Shown: piece after piece, positions 34,098 to 43,799 of the stretch
Numbering within the stretch: the first letter of the stretch is position 1
How the letters are laid out: every line of letters begins with the position of its first letter
NCBI RefSeq assembly: GCF_003254745.1
Contig: NZ_QKXH01000001.1
Location: 248,001 to 312,000, forward strand
Origin: Flavobacterium aquariorum
GTDB taxonomy: Bacteria; Bacteroidota; Bacteroidia; Flavobacteriales; Flavobacteriaceae
DNA: 64,000 nucleotides
Direction: 5' to 3'
Notes under the pieces: generated by a model
Databases searched by the model: none
Told to the model about the DNA's origin: nothing
What the model saw: only the letters and a program-made list of their open reading frames with translations
Made by a program: the position numbers and the translations under genes

Positions 34098-36209
34098 ATG
34101 TTAACTCCTTCTTATCAAAAGTTAAAAGACATATTATCAGTATCGATTGATCCCAAACGCATTTTGACCAATCCTTTGCAAACCCTTGCTTATGGAACCG
34201 ATGCCAGTCTTTATAGACTAATTCCAAAAATTGTAATTCTGGCTCATGACGAAGCCGAAGTAATCGAAATTATAAAACAGGCAAAATTACTCGATATTGC
34301 TTTGACATTTCGTGCTGCCGGAACCAGCTTATCGGGTCAGGCCATTACGGATTCTGTTCTTGTGGTTGCTACGCATGGCTGGAAAAATCAGGAACTTTTC
34401 GACAATAATCGAAAAGTAAAACTGGAACCAGGTATCATAGGCGCTAGAGCCAATATTTTTCTGGCACCTCATGGTTTGAAAATTGGACCCGACCCAGCCT
34501 CTATCGCCACTTGTATGATCGGCGGTATAGTAGCCAATAATGCCAGCGGCATGTGTTGCGGAACAGCCCAAAATTCCTATCAAACCATAACCGATATTCG
34601 AATTGTATTGCATGATGGAACGATTTTGGACACCGCCGATACTGAGAATGTTGCCACTTTCAAGAAAAACCAGACCTTGCTAATCCAGGAAATCGAAAGA
34701 CTTAGGGATCAAATTAAAGGCAATGAAATCCTTTTTAATCAGATCAAAAACAAATTCAAAATAAAAAATACGACGGGCTACAGCATCAATGCCTTTGTTG
34801 ATTATCAAGATCCTATTGACATTATTAAACATTTGATGGTGGGTTCTGAAGGGACTTTGGCTTTTATTTCGAATGTGACTTTCAAAACGGTCATTGACGA
34901 AAAACACAAATCCTGTTCTTTAATTTTTTTCAATACAATTCAGGATGCCTGCAATGCCGCTATTTTGTTGAAATTTGCACCCGTAGCAGCGGTTGAATTA
35001 CTGGATAGGGAATCCATTCGTTCGGTCGAAAATGACAATGATGCGCCAGACTATTTTAAAATATTACCCGAATCGGCATGTGCTTTATTAGTCGAATGCC
35101 GTGATAACGATCTGGATAATATGCTGCTAAAACAACTTAAAGTACGTTCAGCAATTGAATCTATTCCCACTTTTTCGGAATATGAATTTACTTCAAATCC
35201 AAAACAATATTATTTTAATTGGAAAGCTAGAAAAGGATTATTACCAACTGTTGGCGGACTCAGAAAAAACGGGACAACGGTTATTATTGAAGACGTAGCT
35301 TTCCCTTTGCCTCAACTCGCGGATGCTTGTCTGGCATTGAAAGATTTGTTCAAAAAATTTGAATACCACGATGCCGTTTTGTTTGGCCATGCCTTGGAAG
35401 GAAATCTGCATTTTGTGTTTTCTCAGGACTTCTCGAATCAAGCCGAAGTGGATCGTTACGAAAAACTAATGTCCGAATTGGCTGTTTTGGTTGTTGACTG
35501 CTTTAACGGTTCCTTAAAAGCCGAACACGGAACGGGGCGTAACATGGCTCCTTTTGTGGAAAAAGAATGGGGGCCTACAGCTTACGAAATCATGAAACGC
35601 ATCAAGAATATTTTTGATCCCAATAATAAAATTAACCCAGACGTACTGATCAATCCCGATCCAAAAGCTCATCTCAAAAATTTAAAACCACTTCCGGAAT
35701 GCAATGCTATTGTGGACAAATGCATGGAGTGTGGCTTTTGTGAACCGCATTGCGTATCCGAAGGCTTGACTTTGTCACCTCGCCAGCGTATTGTCATTGC
35801 AAGGGAAATTAGCCGATTGGAACAAACAAATGAGGATCCTCAACGATTAGCTGATATTCGAAAAGACGTTACCTATCAACTAGATGAAACCTGCGCAACC
35901 GATGGACTTTGCGCCTTGGCTTGTCCCGTTCATATCGACACCGGAAAATTTGTGAAAACTTGGCGTGCCAATGAATTGAGTTCCGGCAACAAAAAAGTGG
36001 CTGCATACATTGGCTCACACATCGCAGAGACTACGTCGATTTTGAGAACCGGATTAAAAATAGTTTCCTTTTTTCACACCATTCTCGGAACGACTATTAT
36101 GACGGCATTATCCAACGTTTCTCATTTTATAACCTTTGGAAAAATTCCGAAATGGATTCCCGAAATGCCCAAAGGAGCCGATAAAATTAACTTGAATGAA
36201 AAGCATTAA
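34098..36209 (+). CDS. FAD/Fe-S D-lactate (2-hydroxyacid) dehydrogenase, main subunit
   Basis: A 703-aa protein from the ATG at 34098 (MLTPSYQKLK). The N-terminal PCMH FAD-binding domain has the glycine-rich LTFRAAGTSLSGQA and KIGPDPASIATCMIGG, followed by the FAD-oxidase C-terminal domain (KAEHGTGRNMAPFVE). From about residue 540 there is a [4Fe-4S] ferredoxin pair: CMECGFCEPHC (near 542) and CATDGLCALACP (near 599). This is the D-lactate dehydrogenase / glycolate oxidase-type complex donating electrons to the respiratory chain. The cysteine-rich (CCG) domain normally fused at the C-terminus is the next gene here. Confidence 0.85.
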   Translation: MLTPSYQKLKDILSVSIDPKRILTNPLQTLAYGTDASLYRLIPKIVILAHDEAEVIEIIKQAKLLDIALTFRAAGTSLSGQAITDSVLVVATHGWKNQELFDNNRKVKLEPGIIGARANIFLAPHGLKIGPDPASIATCMIGGIVANNASGMCCGTAQNSYQTITDIRIVLHDGTILDTADTENVATFKKNQTLLIQEIERLRDQIKGNEILFNQIKNKFKIKNTTGYSINAFVDYQDPIDIIKHLMVGSEGTLAFISNVTFKTVIDEKHKSCSLIFFNTIQDACNAAILLKFAPVAAVELLDRESIRSVENDNDAPDYFKILPESACALLVECRDNDLDNMLLKQLKVRSAIESIPTFSEYEFTSNPKQYYFNWKARKGLLPTVGGLRKNGTTVIIEDVAFPLPQLADACLALKDLFKKFEYHDAVLFGHALEGNLHFVFSQDFSNQAEVDRYEKLMSELAVLVVDCFNGSLKAEHGTGRNMAPFVEKEWGPTAYEIMKRIKNIFDPNNKINPDVLINPDPKAHLKNLKPLPECNAIVDKCMECGFCEPHCVSEGLTLSPRQRIVIAREISRLEQTNEDPQRLADIRKDVTYQLDETCATDGLCALACPVHIDTGKFVKTWRANELSSGNKKVAAYIGSHIAETTSILRTGLKIVSFFHTILGTTIMTALSNVSHFITFGKIPKWIPEMPKGADKINLNEKH

Positions 36210-36210
36210 A

Positions 36211-36927
36211 ATGAATACAAACACCGATTTAAAAGTCGTTTACTTTCCTTCCTGTATCAACAGAAGCATGGGTAAAAACAGTTTACAAGACTCCGATGAT
36301 CTTCAATTGACCGAATTGACACACCAATTACTGGTTCGTGCAGGATTTACCATAATTTATCCGGAATCCTTGGATAACCATTGTTGTGGTATGCCTTTTT
36401 CAAGCAAAGGTTTTGCCGAAGTCAATCATGCACAATCTGAAGCATTGGAAAAAGAATTGCTAAGAGCTTCCGAAAATGGAAAGTATCCCGTTTTGTATGA
36501 CATGAGCCCTTGTTTCTACCATTCGAAAGAAGAATTTTCCAAAGCCCTAAAAATTGTGGATCCAATCGAATTCATGTTGGATTATGTAATGCCCCAATTG
36601 GTCGTGAAAAACAAAAAAGATACGGTAGCCGTTTTCCCGGTTTGTTCCGTTAAAAAAATTGGCAAAACAGAACAATTGGTCACCTTATCTGAAATGTGTG
36701 CCGATAACGTTACCCTTATTGACAGCAATTGTTGCGGTTTTGCCGGAGACAGAGGTTTTCTGATTCCGGAATTAAATGAACACGGATTGCGTGAATTAAA
36801 AGCGCAAATTCCGTCCAACTGCAAAGAAGGCTATTCCACCAGCCGAACCTGCGAAATTGGTTTTGAAAAAATGAGTGGCATTGATTTCAAATCCATTTTT
36901 TATTTAATCGAGGAAGTGACGAGGTAA
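36211..36927 (+). CDS. CCG-domain Fe-S protein, subunit paired with the dehydrogenase
   Basis: A 238-aa protein with two cysteine-rich CCG domains: DNHCCGMPFSSKG (about 58-70) and DSNCCGFAGDRGF (about 173). It is like LutA/GlpC/HdrB parts that hold Fe-S clusters. It starts one base after the dehydrogenase stop (an alternative ATG at 36196 would overlap by 14 nt), so the two are translationally coupled. In many Bacteroidota these parts form one protein of ~970 aa; together they function as an electron-transfer dehydrogenase complex. Confidence 0.85.
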   Translation: MNTNTDLKVVYFPSCINRSMGKNSLQDSDDLQLTELTHQLLVRAGFTIIYPESLDNHCCGMPFSSKGFAEVNHAQSEALEKELLRASENGKYPVLYDMSPCFYHSKEEFSKALKIVDPIEFMLDYVMPQLVVKNKKDTVAVFPVCSVKKIGKTEQLVTLSEMCADNVTLIDSNCCGFAGDRGFLIPELNEHGLRELKAQIPSNCKEGYSTSRTCEIGFEKMSGIDFKSIFYLIEEVTR

Positions 36928-36936
36928 AAAAACAAC

Positions 36937-36988
36937 ACAGATTTCACATATTACCACAGATTAATTTGTGAAAATTAGTGAAATCTGT
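36937..36988. repeat. ACAGATTTCAC inverted repeat
   Basis: ACAGATTTCAC (36937-36947) and GTGAAATCTGT (36978-36988) are perfect 11-bp arms around AT-rich sequence (CACAGATTAATTTGTG, itself a partial palindrome). Confidence 0.7.
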
Positions 36989-37012
36989 TTCTAAAATTTG
37001 CTTAACACATAA

Positions 37013-37780
37013 TTACAAATTCATTCCTCCCGAAACTTCGATGCGTTGTCCGTTCACCCATTTGGCATCGTCTGTACACAAAAAGGCAACAACACTTCCA
37101 ATATCATCGGGCAAACCTACTCTTCCTAATGCAGTTATCGAAGCAATCTGTTGATTTAACTGTTCGTTATCGCGGACTGCTCCTCCACCAAAATCGGTTT
37201 CAATAGCGCCAGGCGCAACAATATTCACTCTGATTTTTCTCGCTCCCAATTCTTTTGCCTGATATTTGGTCAATGTTTCCATCGCGCCTTTCATACTGGC
37301 ATAAGTGGCATATCCCGGAAATGAAAAACGTGTCAATCCGGACGAAATATTTACAATTCCACCACCGTCATTCATAAATCCCAATGCTTTTTGAGTCAGA
37401 AAAAAAGGACCTTTGAATTGAATATTAACCAAATCATCAAATTGGACAGTGGTAGTTGTTGCAAAACTTTCGTGAAGACCAACGCCTGCATTGTTGATTA
37501 AAAAATCGATTTTATTGGTTCCAAACGTATCTTTCAAAGCAATTTCAACCTTTTGGAAAAACAAATCAAAACTGCTTACCTCAGCAACATTCAATTGAAT
37601 GGCCACTGCTTTTTGCCCCAATTTTTCGATTTCGTTTACTACAGTGTCAGCTTCTTCACTTTTACTGTTGTAAGTTAGCACAATATCAAGCCCTTTTTTG
37701 GCAAGATTCAAAGCCATGTCTTTTCCTAATCCGCGACTTCCTCCTGTAACTAATGCTATTTTATTGTTTCTGATTTCCAT
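37013..37780 (-). CDS. SDR-family oxidoreductase
   Basis: A 255-aa classical short-chain dehydrogenase, a 3-oxoacyl-ACP-reductase-like protein. The NAD(P) motif TGGSRGLGK is at about 13-21, NNAG at about 91-94, and the catalytic set is Ser in NISSGL, then YASMK (Tyr and Lys). The C-terminus carries LCTDDAKWVNGQRIEVSGGM. The substrate is unknown. The upstream AraC regulator, transcribed in the same direction, probably controls it. Confidence 0.88.
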   Translation of the reverse strand: MEIRNNKIALVTGGSRGLGKDMALNLAKKGLDIVLTYNSKSEEADTVVNEIEKLGQKAVAIQLNVAEVSSFDLFFQKVEIALKDTFGTNKIDFLINNAGVGLHESFATTTTVQFDDLVNIQFKGPFFLTQKALGFMNDGGGIVNISSGLTRFSFPGYATYASMKGAMETLTKYQAKELGARKIRVNIVAPGAIETDFGGGAVRDNEQLNQQIASITALGRVGLPDDIGSVVAFLCTDDAKWVNGQRIEVSGGMNL

Positions 37781-37807
37781 CTTTTATTTTGTTTTAAATT
37801 AATAAGA

Positions 37808-37815
37808 CAAAATTA
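37808..37815 (-). promoter_or_regulatory. SDR gene promoter, -7 box
   Basis: On the minus strand TAATTTTG (37815-37808) has a TTG -33 element at 37837-37835 exactly 19 nt upstream: complete consensus. Confidence 0.65.
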
Positions 37816-37881
37816 GTGCAGATGTAAACCTCTCCAATTGCAAATATCAATCCAGAGTTTGCAAAATTCAAATCAACATAT

Positions 37882-38811
37882 TTAAACCCGAAAAGCTATA
37901 GGAGTCAATGCTGTTTGTTTTTTGAAAAAATTAGAGAAATGTGCCAACTCTTCAAACCCGAGAGAATAGGCAATTTCCGAAATGTTCCAGTCGGTTTCTT
38001 TCAATAGAATCTTGGCTTCATGGATCAATCGGTCGCTAATCAACTCGGTCGTAGTTTTACCAGTATTCTCTTTTAAAACTTTATTTAAATGATTGACATG
38101 AATGGCCAAACGTGCAGCAAAATCTTTGGCCGATTTTAATTCCAAGCGTTGTCGTGGTGATTCAATCGGGAATTGTCTTTCGAGCAATTCCACAAATAAG
38201 GAAGAAACCCTTGCAGCCGAATTATGCTTGGAATACAAGGCAGTCACGGGTTGTAATTTTTGCCCAAAATGAATCAGCTCCGCCACATAATTCCGAATCA
38301 AATCGTATTTATAGACATAATCCGAATTAATTTCTTGATGTATCTTTTTGAAAATCAAATCGACAGCAATAGTGTCATCTTTCGTTAACTGAAAAACTGG
38401 ATAACCATCTGTTTGAAAAATAGGCAGTTTATCCAAGTCTATTCCGCTTTTGTCCTTAGTCAAAAACTCACCAGTAAAAACACAAAAATGACCAGACTGC
38501 TGAGTATCTAAAGGAACATAATTATAAGGAATTTTTGGTGTGGCAAATAGAAGAGCATTTTCTTCTATTTCAATTATGCGGTCTGCATATTCTACTCTGT
38601 TTTTTCCCCGAATCAAACTTATTTTATAATAGGCTCTTCTGTCATAAGGCATAAAAGACTTTTCCTTTAACCTTTCATAAAGTTCTTTGATATTAAAAAC
38701 ATTGAAATGTCCAATTTCTTTTTGGATACCATTAGGCAATAATGAATTCGGTTCCGCACCGGAGTCTCCAGAAATTTCTTGGTAGAACTCTTCTATTGAT
38801 TTTGATTTCAT
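37882..38811 (-). CDS. AraC-family transcriptional regulator
   Basis: A 309-aa regulator with a cupin-like N-terminal sensing domain and a C-terminal pair of AraC helix-turn-helices (DFAARLAIHVNHLNKVLKEN, then WNISEIAYSLGFEELAHFSN). The start at 38811 (MKSKSIEEFYQE) places the start 22 nt downstream of an exact -7 box; the in-frame extension upstream would overlap that box. It lies directly upstream of the SDR gene on the same strand and is probably its regulator. The inducer is unknown. Confidence 0.88.
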   Translation of the reverse strand: MKSKSIEEFYQEISGDSGAEPNSLLPNGIQKEIGHFNVFNIKELYERLKEKSFMPYDRRAYYKISLIRGKNRVEYADRIIEIEENALLFATPKIPYNYVPLDTQQSGHFCVFTGEFLTKDKSGIDLDKLPIFQTDGYPVFQLTKDDTIAVDLIFKKIHQEINSDYVYKYDLIRNYVAELIHFGQKLQPVTALYSKHNSAARVSSLFVELLERQFPIESPRQRLELKSAKDFAARLAIHVNHLNKVLKENTGKTTTELISDRLIHEAKILLKETDWNISEIAYSLGFEELAHFSNFFKKQTALTPIAFRV

Positions 38812-38832
38812 TGGGAATGAATTTGTAAAAAT

Positions 38833-38840
38833 CAAATATA
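38833..38840 (-). promoter_or_regulatory. AraC-gene promoter, -7 box
   Basis: On the minus strand TATATTTG (38840-38833), with TTTTTG about 21 nt upstream. Confidence 0.6.
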
Positions 38841-38899
38841 CGGATAAAAACAACAGTGTTTCAAAAACGTCAATTTTACAAATTCTTAATCAACAATTT

Positions 38900-39583
38900 C
38901 TATTTTAAATGTTCCCTTTCGTTTTCTAACATTTTTTCAATGTTAAAATACACCCCGTCAATTTTGTACTTTCCTTTTTCAAAAGCCAAATAATCGCAAT
39001 TACCCACTAAACTTTGAGATGTAGATTCTAATCGAAACATATTTAAAAAAACATATTCGTGGCTAACAGATATTACATGCATTCCCGTTTCACATTGCTC
39101 TCCATTCCCAGAGGACAATATGGCTTCCAAAATACTTTGAAATCGGTTTGACATTTTTTTGGCAGCAACATCATCTCCTTTTAAATGATAGATATATCCC
39201 AGATAATTCATTTGCCTTAAATCAAACGGAAATAAGCTAATAGAATGCTCTGATAATTTTATTATTTCGTCATAGTCCTTTTCGTAAATTGAATCACTGG
39301 TAAAATATTTGCTCAATTTTTCTTCATCTGGCGACCTAAAATAAGCATCGTATTTCGGATTAAAAACATATCCAAAATACAAATGTCGATAATCCTCATT
39401 AGTCAATAAGGTATCATTAGCAATCATTCTTTCCAATAATTTTGGATAATAATAATTCGATTTTTTGTCCTGAATATTCTTTTTGATTAATTCGTAATCA
39501 GGTACCTTAAAACTTATTTCTTGTGCATAAGTCTTAGTGAACGTAATTATTAAAATTGCAGTCAATATGATTATTCTTTTCAT
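38900..39583 (-). CDS. Secreted DUF4919-domain protein
   Basis: A 227-aa protein from the ATG at 39583, giving a signal peptide (MKRIIILTAILIITFTKTYAQ). The mature part is helical and TPR-like in feel (DEEKLSKYF; YLGYIYHLKGDDVAAKKMSN) and fits DUF4919 from memory (DYRHLYFGYVFNPKYDAY is characteristic). Function unknown. It lies 82 bp downstream of mfd on the same strand and may be read through from it. Confidence 0.75.
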   Translation of the reverse strand: MKRIIILTAILIITFTKTYAQEISFKVPDYELIKKNIQDKKSNYYYPKLLERMIANDTLLTNEDYRHLYFGYVFNPKYDAYFRSPDEEKLSKYFTSDSIYEKDYDEIIKLSEHSISLFPFDLRQMNYLGYIYHLKGDDVAAKKMSNRFQSILEAILSSGNGEQCETGMHVISVSHEYVFLNMFRLESTSQSLVGNCDYLAFEKGKYKIDGVYFNIEKMLENEREHLK

Positions 39584-39664
39584 GATGCTTTGAGAATTTG
39601 AGTTAGGCAATAACTGAAATTATTTAGCTGAAAATTACAAATTAATAGTGAGAGTTGTCCCTTT

Positions 39665-42600
39665 TTATTGCCCGCCCAACAACTCCATCAATTCCAAAGC
39701 TCTTCTGGTTGATTTCACATTATCAAAAGTCAATAACAATCGTAACCCTGCAGGAGTCTGCTTTTCTTTCATCACGCAAATGTTGCTGTGCGTCTGCACA
39801 AACTGAATCACTTTATGGAAACGTTTGGAATGGTAATAATCCGATTGTTGATCGGAGACAAAATAACCAATCATCTTGCCTTTTTTCATTACCAGTTTTT
39901 CGATACCCACACGGGTCGCAATCCATTTAATGCGGATGCTGTTCATTAAAGCAAGTGCTCTTGGAGGCATTGGACCAAAACGGTCAATCAATTTATTTTG
40001 AAAAACAATCAGTTCTTCTTCGTTCTTTACGTCAGCCAACTCGTTATACAAACTCAAACGCTCCGTGACATTATTGATATATTCGTCTGAAAACAACAGT
40101 TCAAAATCAGTGTCGATCTGCAGGTCTTTTACATATTCTTTAGTATCGATATTATTCTCTTCGGGATACAAATCCTTGAATTCGTTTTCCTTCAATTCCT
40201 CGATGGCCTCGTTCATGATTTTTTGGTACGTATCAAAACCAATGTCGTTGATGAAACCGCTTTGCTCTCCTCCCAATAAATCTCCCGCACCACGAATCTC
40301 TAGATCTTTCATCGCAATATTCAAACCGCTTCCCAATTCGCTGAACTGTTCCAAAGCCTGAATTCGCTTCCTCGCATCTTCGGTCATGTGAGAATACGGC
40401 GGGCAGATGAAATAGCAAAATGCTTTCTTGTTGCTTCGCCCTACACGGCCCCGCATTTGATGTAAATCAGACAAACCGAAATTATTCGCATTATTGATAA
40501 AAATGGTATTCGCATTCGGAACGTCCAATCCACTTTCGATAATGGTGGTGGCCACCAAAACATCGAATTCGCCGTTCATAAAGGCAAGCATTAATTCTTC
40601 CAATTTGGCTCCTTCCATTTGACCGTGACCAATTCCCACGCGTGCGCTAGGCACCAGACGCTGAATCATTCCTGCTATTTCCTTGATATTTTCGATTCGG
40701 TTGTTAATGAAGAAAACCTGCCCGTTACGCTGAATTTCATACGAAATCGCGTCCCGAATCAATTCTTCATTAAACCCAACCACATTCGTTTCTATAGGAT
40801 ATCTGTTCGGAGGAGGCGTCGTAATTACCGATAAATCCCGCGCTGCCATCAACGAAAACTGCAAGGTTCTCGGAATTGGCGTTGCAGTCAATGTTAAAGT
40901 ATCAACATTGGCCGCAATGGTTTTCAGTTTGTCTTTTACGTTAACTCCAAATTTCTGTTCCTCATCGACAATCAATAGTCCAAGGTTTTTGAAAACCACA
41001 TTTTTGTTGACTAATTGATGTGTTCCGATTACAATATCGAGTTTCCCTTCGGCCAATTGTTTTAGGGTTTCAGCTTTTTGTTTCGCGGTTCTAAAGCGGT
41101 TCAAATAACCAATAGAAACCGGCATATCTTTCAATCTTTCGCTGAAAGTTCGGTAATGCTGGTAGGCCAAAATTGTCGTTGGAACCAAAATCGCCACTTG
41201 TTTTGAATTGTCCACAGCCTTAAAAGCCGCACGAATCGCCACCTCGGTTTTACCAAATCCTACGTCCCCACAAACCAAACGATCCATAGGGCGCTCGCTT
41301 TCCATATCGGCTTTGACTTCCTGAGTCGATTTGATTTGGTCCGGCGTATCCTCGTAGATAAACGAACTTTCCAACTCGTTTTGCAAGTAACTGTCGGGAG
41401 CAAACTGGAATCCTTTTTCCAATCGGCGTTTGGCATACAACTGAATCAAATTGAATGCAATATGTTTGACCCTCGCTTTGGTTTTTTGTTTTAAAGTCTT
41501 CCACGCACTGGATCCTAATTTGTATATTTTCGGAGGCGTTCCGTCTTTTCCGTTGTATTTCGAAATCTTGTGCAGCGAGTGAATACTCACATACACGATG
41601 TCATTATCGGCATAAACGAGCTTGATTGCTTCTTGTGTTTTGCCTTCGACCTGTATTTTTTGCAACCCGCCAAACTTCCCGATTCCGTGGTCGATATGCG
41701 TTACATAATCGCCTACGGACAAAGTCGTGAGTTCTTTTAAGGTTAAATTCTGCTTTTTGGAATAACCGTTTTTGATACTGAATTTATGGTAGCGCTCAAA
41801 AATTTGATGATCGGTATAACAAGTAATTTGGTTTTCCTGATCGATAAAACCTTGGTACAAAGGCAAAACAATCGTCTTGTATTGCTTTCGGACATTCTCC
41901 GAATTGGCTTCATCCAACGATTCGAATATATCATGAAAACGTTTCGTCTGCGCTTCATTCGAACAAAACAAATAATTTTGGTAGCCGTTAAAATGGTTGT
42001 CGCTCAAATTATTCAGCAACAAATCAAATTGCTTATTGAACGACGGTTGAGGCTGAATGTGAAATTCAAACTTCTTGGTCGTTTTAAAAACGGGCTTGGA
42101 ATGGAACTCCACAACTGAAAAATCCAACGCTCTTTTTACAAATTCCTTTTGGTTCAAGAACAATTGTTCTGGAGTCGCGTGTTTGATGTCTTTGGATAAT
42201 TTCTCAAAAGCTTCTTCGGCTTTGCCAAATTGCTTATCCAATTCGTATAAAAGATTCTCGGTATTTTGAAAAAACAAAACAGTTCTTTCAGCTATATAAT
42301 CTAGAAAACTTTCTCTGTTTTCCTGAAAAACTTTATTCTCGACATTTGGAATAATGGTAATTTTTTTCTGCTTTTCCAATGAAAGCTGCGTTCCCACATC
42401 AAAGCTTCGGATGCTTTCGACTTCATTGCCAAAAAATTCGATTCGGTACGGATTGTCATTCGAAAACGAAAACACATCGACAATTCCACCGCGAACCGAG
42501 AATTCACCTGGTTCTGTAATAAAATCAACTCTTTTGAATTCGTATTCGAACAAAACTTCGTTCAGGAAATCAATCGAAATTTTGTCACCAACCGTAACTT

Positions 42601-43045
42601 TTAAAGTGTTTTTATCCAAATTTTGTCGGGTCACCACTTTTTCAAAAAGTGCTTCTGGATACGTTACAATTACCGCAGGTTTTTTACGGGAATTAATTCT
42701 ATTGAGTACCTCAGCCCGCAACAAAACATTGGCATTATCGGTTTCCTCAATTTGGTACGGACGACGGAAAGATCCTGGATAAAACAACACATCCTGCTCG
42801 CCTATCATTTGTTCCAAATCGTTCAAATAATACGCGGCTTCTTCTTTATTGTTCAAAACTACCAAAAAAGGAAGTTCCGATTTCTTGAAAAGAGCCTGTA
42901 TCACAAAAGAAGCTGCCGATCCCAACAGACCGTCCAATTGCATTTTTACTTGATTATTTTCCAGCAAACGGGCTACAATCTGAGCCGTTTTTGGAGAAGA
43001 ATCATAAACCGAATATATAGTAGCCTTACTCAACGCGTGGTTCAT
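39665..43045 (-). CDS. mfd: Transcription-repair coupling factor
   Basis: Mfd of 1126 aa displaces stalled RNA polymerase and recruits UvrA. Domain order: UvrB-homology N-terminal region, the RNA-polymerase-interacting CarD-like domain (THIDHGIGKFGGLQKI, then YVSIHSLHKISKY), then the translocase with Walker A GDVGFGKTE, the DEEQKFG box and TATPIPRTL. The last is followed by the second helicase half (GHGQMEG; ATTIIESGLDVPNANTI) and the TRCF domain. The start at 43045 (MNHALSKATIY) overlaps the 3' end of the lipoprotein gene by 20 nt; an in-frame GTG at 43069 is an alternative. Confidence 0.95.
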   Translation of the reverse strand: MNHALSKATIYSVYDSSPKTAQIVARLLENNQVKMQLDGLLGSAASFVIQALFKKSELPFLVVLNNKEEAAYYLNDLEQMIGEQDVLFYPGSFRRPYQIEETDNANVLLRAEVLNRINSRKKPAVIVTYPEALFEKVVTRQNLDKNTLKVTVGDKISIDFLNEVLFEYEFKRVDFITEPGEFSVRGGIVDVFSFSNDNPYRIEFFGNEVESIRSFDVGTQLSLEKQKKITIIPNVENKVFQENRESFLDYIAERTVLFFQNTENLLYELDKQFGKAEEAFEKLSKDIKHATPEQLFLNQKEFVKRALDFSVVEFHSKPVFKTTKKFEFHIQPQPSFNKQFDLLLNNLSDNHFNGYQNYLFCSNEAQTKRFHDIFESLDEANSENVRKQYKTIVLPLYQGFIDQENQITCYTDHQIFERYHKFSIKNGYSKKQNLTLKELTTLSVGDYVTHIDHGIGKFGGLQKIQVEGKTQEAIKLVYADNDIVYVSIHSLHKISKYNGKDGTPPKIYKLGSSAWKTLKQKTKARVKHIAFNLIQLYAKRRLEKGFQFAPDSYLQNELESSFIYEDTPDQIKSTQEVKADMESERPMDRLVCGDVGFGKTEVAIRAAFKAVDNSKQVAILVPTTILAYQHYRTFSERLKDMPVSIGYLNRFRTAKQKAETLKQLAEGKLDIVIGTHQLVNKNVVFKNLGLLIVDEEQKFGVNVKDKLKTIAANVDTLTLTATPIPRTLQFSLMAARDLSVITTPPPNRYPIETNVVGFNEELIRDAISYEIQRNGQVFFINNRIENIKEIAGMIQRLVPSARVGIGHGQMEGAKLEELMLAFMNGEFDVLVATTIIESGLDVPNANTIFINNANNFGLSDLHQMRGRVGRSNKKAFCYFICPPYSHMTEDARKRIQALEQFSELGSGLNIAMKDLEIRGAGDLLGGEQSGFINDIGFDTYQKIMNEAIEELKENEFKDLYPEENNIDTKEYVKDLQIDTDFELLFSDEYINNVTERLSLYNELADVKNEEELIVFQNKLIDRFGPMPPRALALMNSIRIKWIATRVGIEKLVMKKGKMIGYFVSDQQSDYYHSKRFHKVIQFVQTHSNICVMKEKQTPAGLRLLLTFDNVKSTRRALELMELLGGQ

Positions 43046-43757
43046 TTGAATTTTTTGGACTGGTCGCACCTCCCGGATTTCCAGGTATTGTCTGATTCCC
43101 TGGCATTTTCGGATTTCCGCGTAATGTCGGGTTTCCTGGGGTTACCGTATTTCCTGGGATTGCCGGATTTCCTGGGATTGCTGGATTCCCAGCTTGTATA
43201 GCCCTTGTAGTGTCTAACATCATCAATAAATCAGATTCCCCAACTTCCATCGGGATCTTGCTTTTCTCAACAATCTTGTCCATTTGTCTTTGCAAGGAAA
43301 CCAGCTCCAAATTAATTTCAGCAACAAGTTCTGTCACTTTTTTATCCGAAACTTTATCGAGATTAATGTATAAATCCAACATTCGAACTTGAGTAATCAA
43401 AGTTGCGATTCGGCTTCTTATCTGCGGGTTGTCAAATTGAGTTGGAATATTGGTGTTCAAAGCCATAACCTTGGTCGATAGTGCCTTGGCTTTCTTTTGA
43501 AAAGCTGTGATTGTTTTTTTTGGTTTAACGGACAACTCTTCCATAAAAACTCTCCACTCTGGCCAAGTCTTCATAGTAGCTTCTGAAGTAGTATTGATAG
43601 GAGTGTCAATAAAATTCCATCCTTTGTCAATGGTCTTGAAAATTAATTCTTTCTTTTTTGCATCCCTTAAATTATCGGCAAGTCTTACATCATTGTCGTC
43701 TTTACACGAAAACTGCATCAAAAGCACCAAAAAAAGTAGCGTTAATTTATTATTCAT
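43026..43757 (-). CDS. Lipoprotein with PGN repeat tail
   Basis: A 243-aa predicted lipoprotein. The lipobox LLMQFSC places Cys18 as the acylated residue. Residues 20-190 are mostly helical with coiled-coil character (LISTLITQVRMLDLYINLD; EINLELVSLQRQMDKIVEKS). The C-terminal ~40 residues consist of a repeated six-residue unit of GNP-x-x-P type (GNPAIPGNPAIPGN). The function is unknown. Its end overlaps mfd, so the pair is co-transcribed from the TAACTTTG promoter. Confidence 0.75.
   Translation of the reverse strand: MNNKLTLLFLVLLMQFSCKDDNDVRLADNLRDAKKKELIFKTIDKGWNFIDTPINTTSEATMKTWPEWRVFMEELSVKPKKTITAFQKKAKALSTKVMALNTNIPTQFDNPQIRSRIATLITQVRMLDLYINLDKVSDKKVTELVAEINLELVSLQRQMDKIVEKSKIPMEVGESDLLMMLDTTRAIQAGNPAIPGNPAIPGNTVTPGNPTLRGNPKMPGNQTIPGNPGGATSPKNSNEPRVE
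43068..43190. repeat. 18-bp tandem repeat encoding GNPxxP units
   Basis: About six variable 18-bp units, recognisable by TTTCCTGG or TTCCCTGG-like blocks on the plus strand, encode the lipoprotein's tail directly before mfd. Copy-number change would alter the tail in steps of six residues. Confidence 0.7.
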
Positions 43758-43787
43758 TTCCTAAATTATTTGAATCACAAAGTTACA

Positions 43788-43795
43788 AAGTAAAT
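43788..43795 (-). promoter_or_regulatory. Promoter of lipoprotein-mfd unit
   Basis: On the minus strand TAACTTTG (43795-43788) with a TTG exactly 19 nt upstream. The -33 element falls inside the adjacent CAATGGCAATTTC-word repeat. Confidence 0.6.
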
Positions 43796-43799
43796 TTAC

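Noticed and set aside
36170..36215. Pseudogene caused by a frameshift in the dehydrogenase
   Set aside because: Both halves keep full domains and motifs, and an ATG follows the stop by one base, so a coupled two-gene arrangement is the simpler reading; kept as a finding to check.
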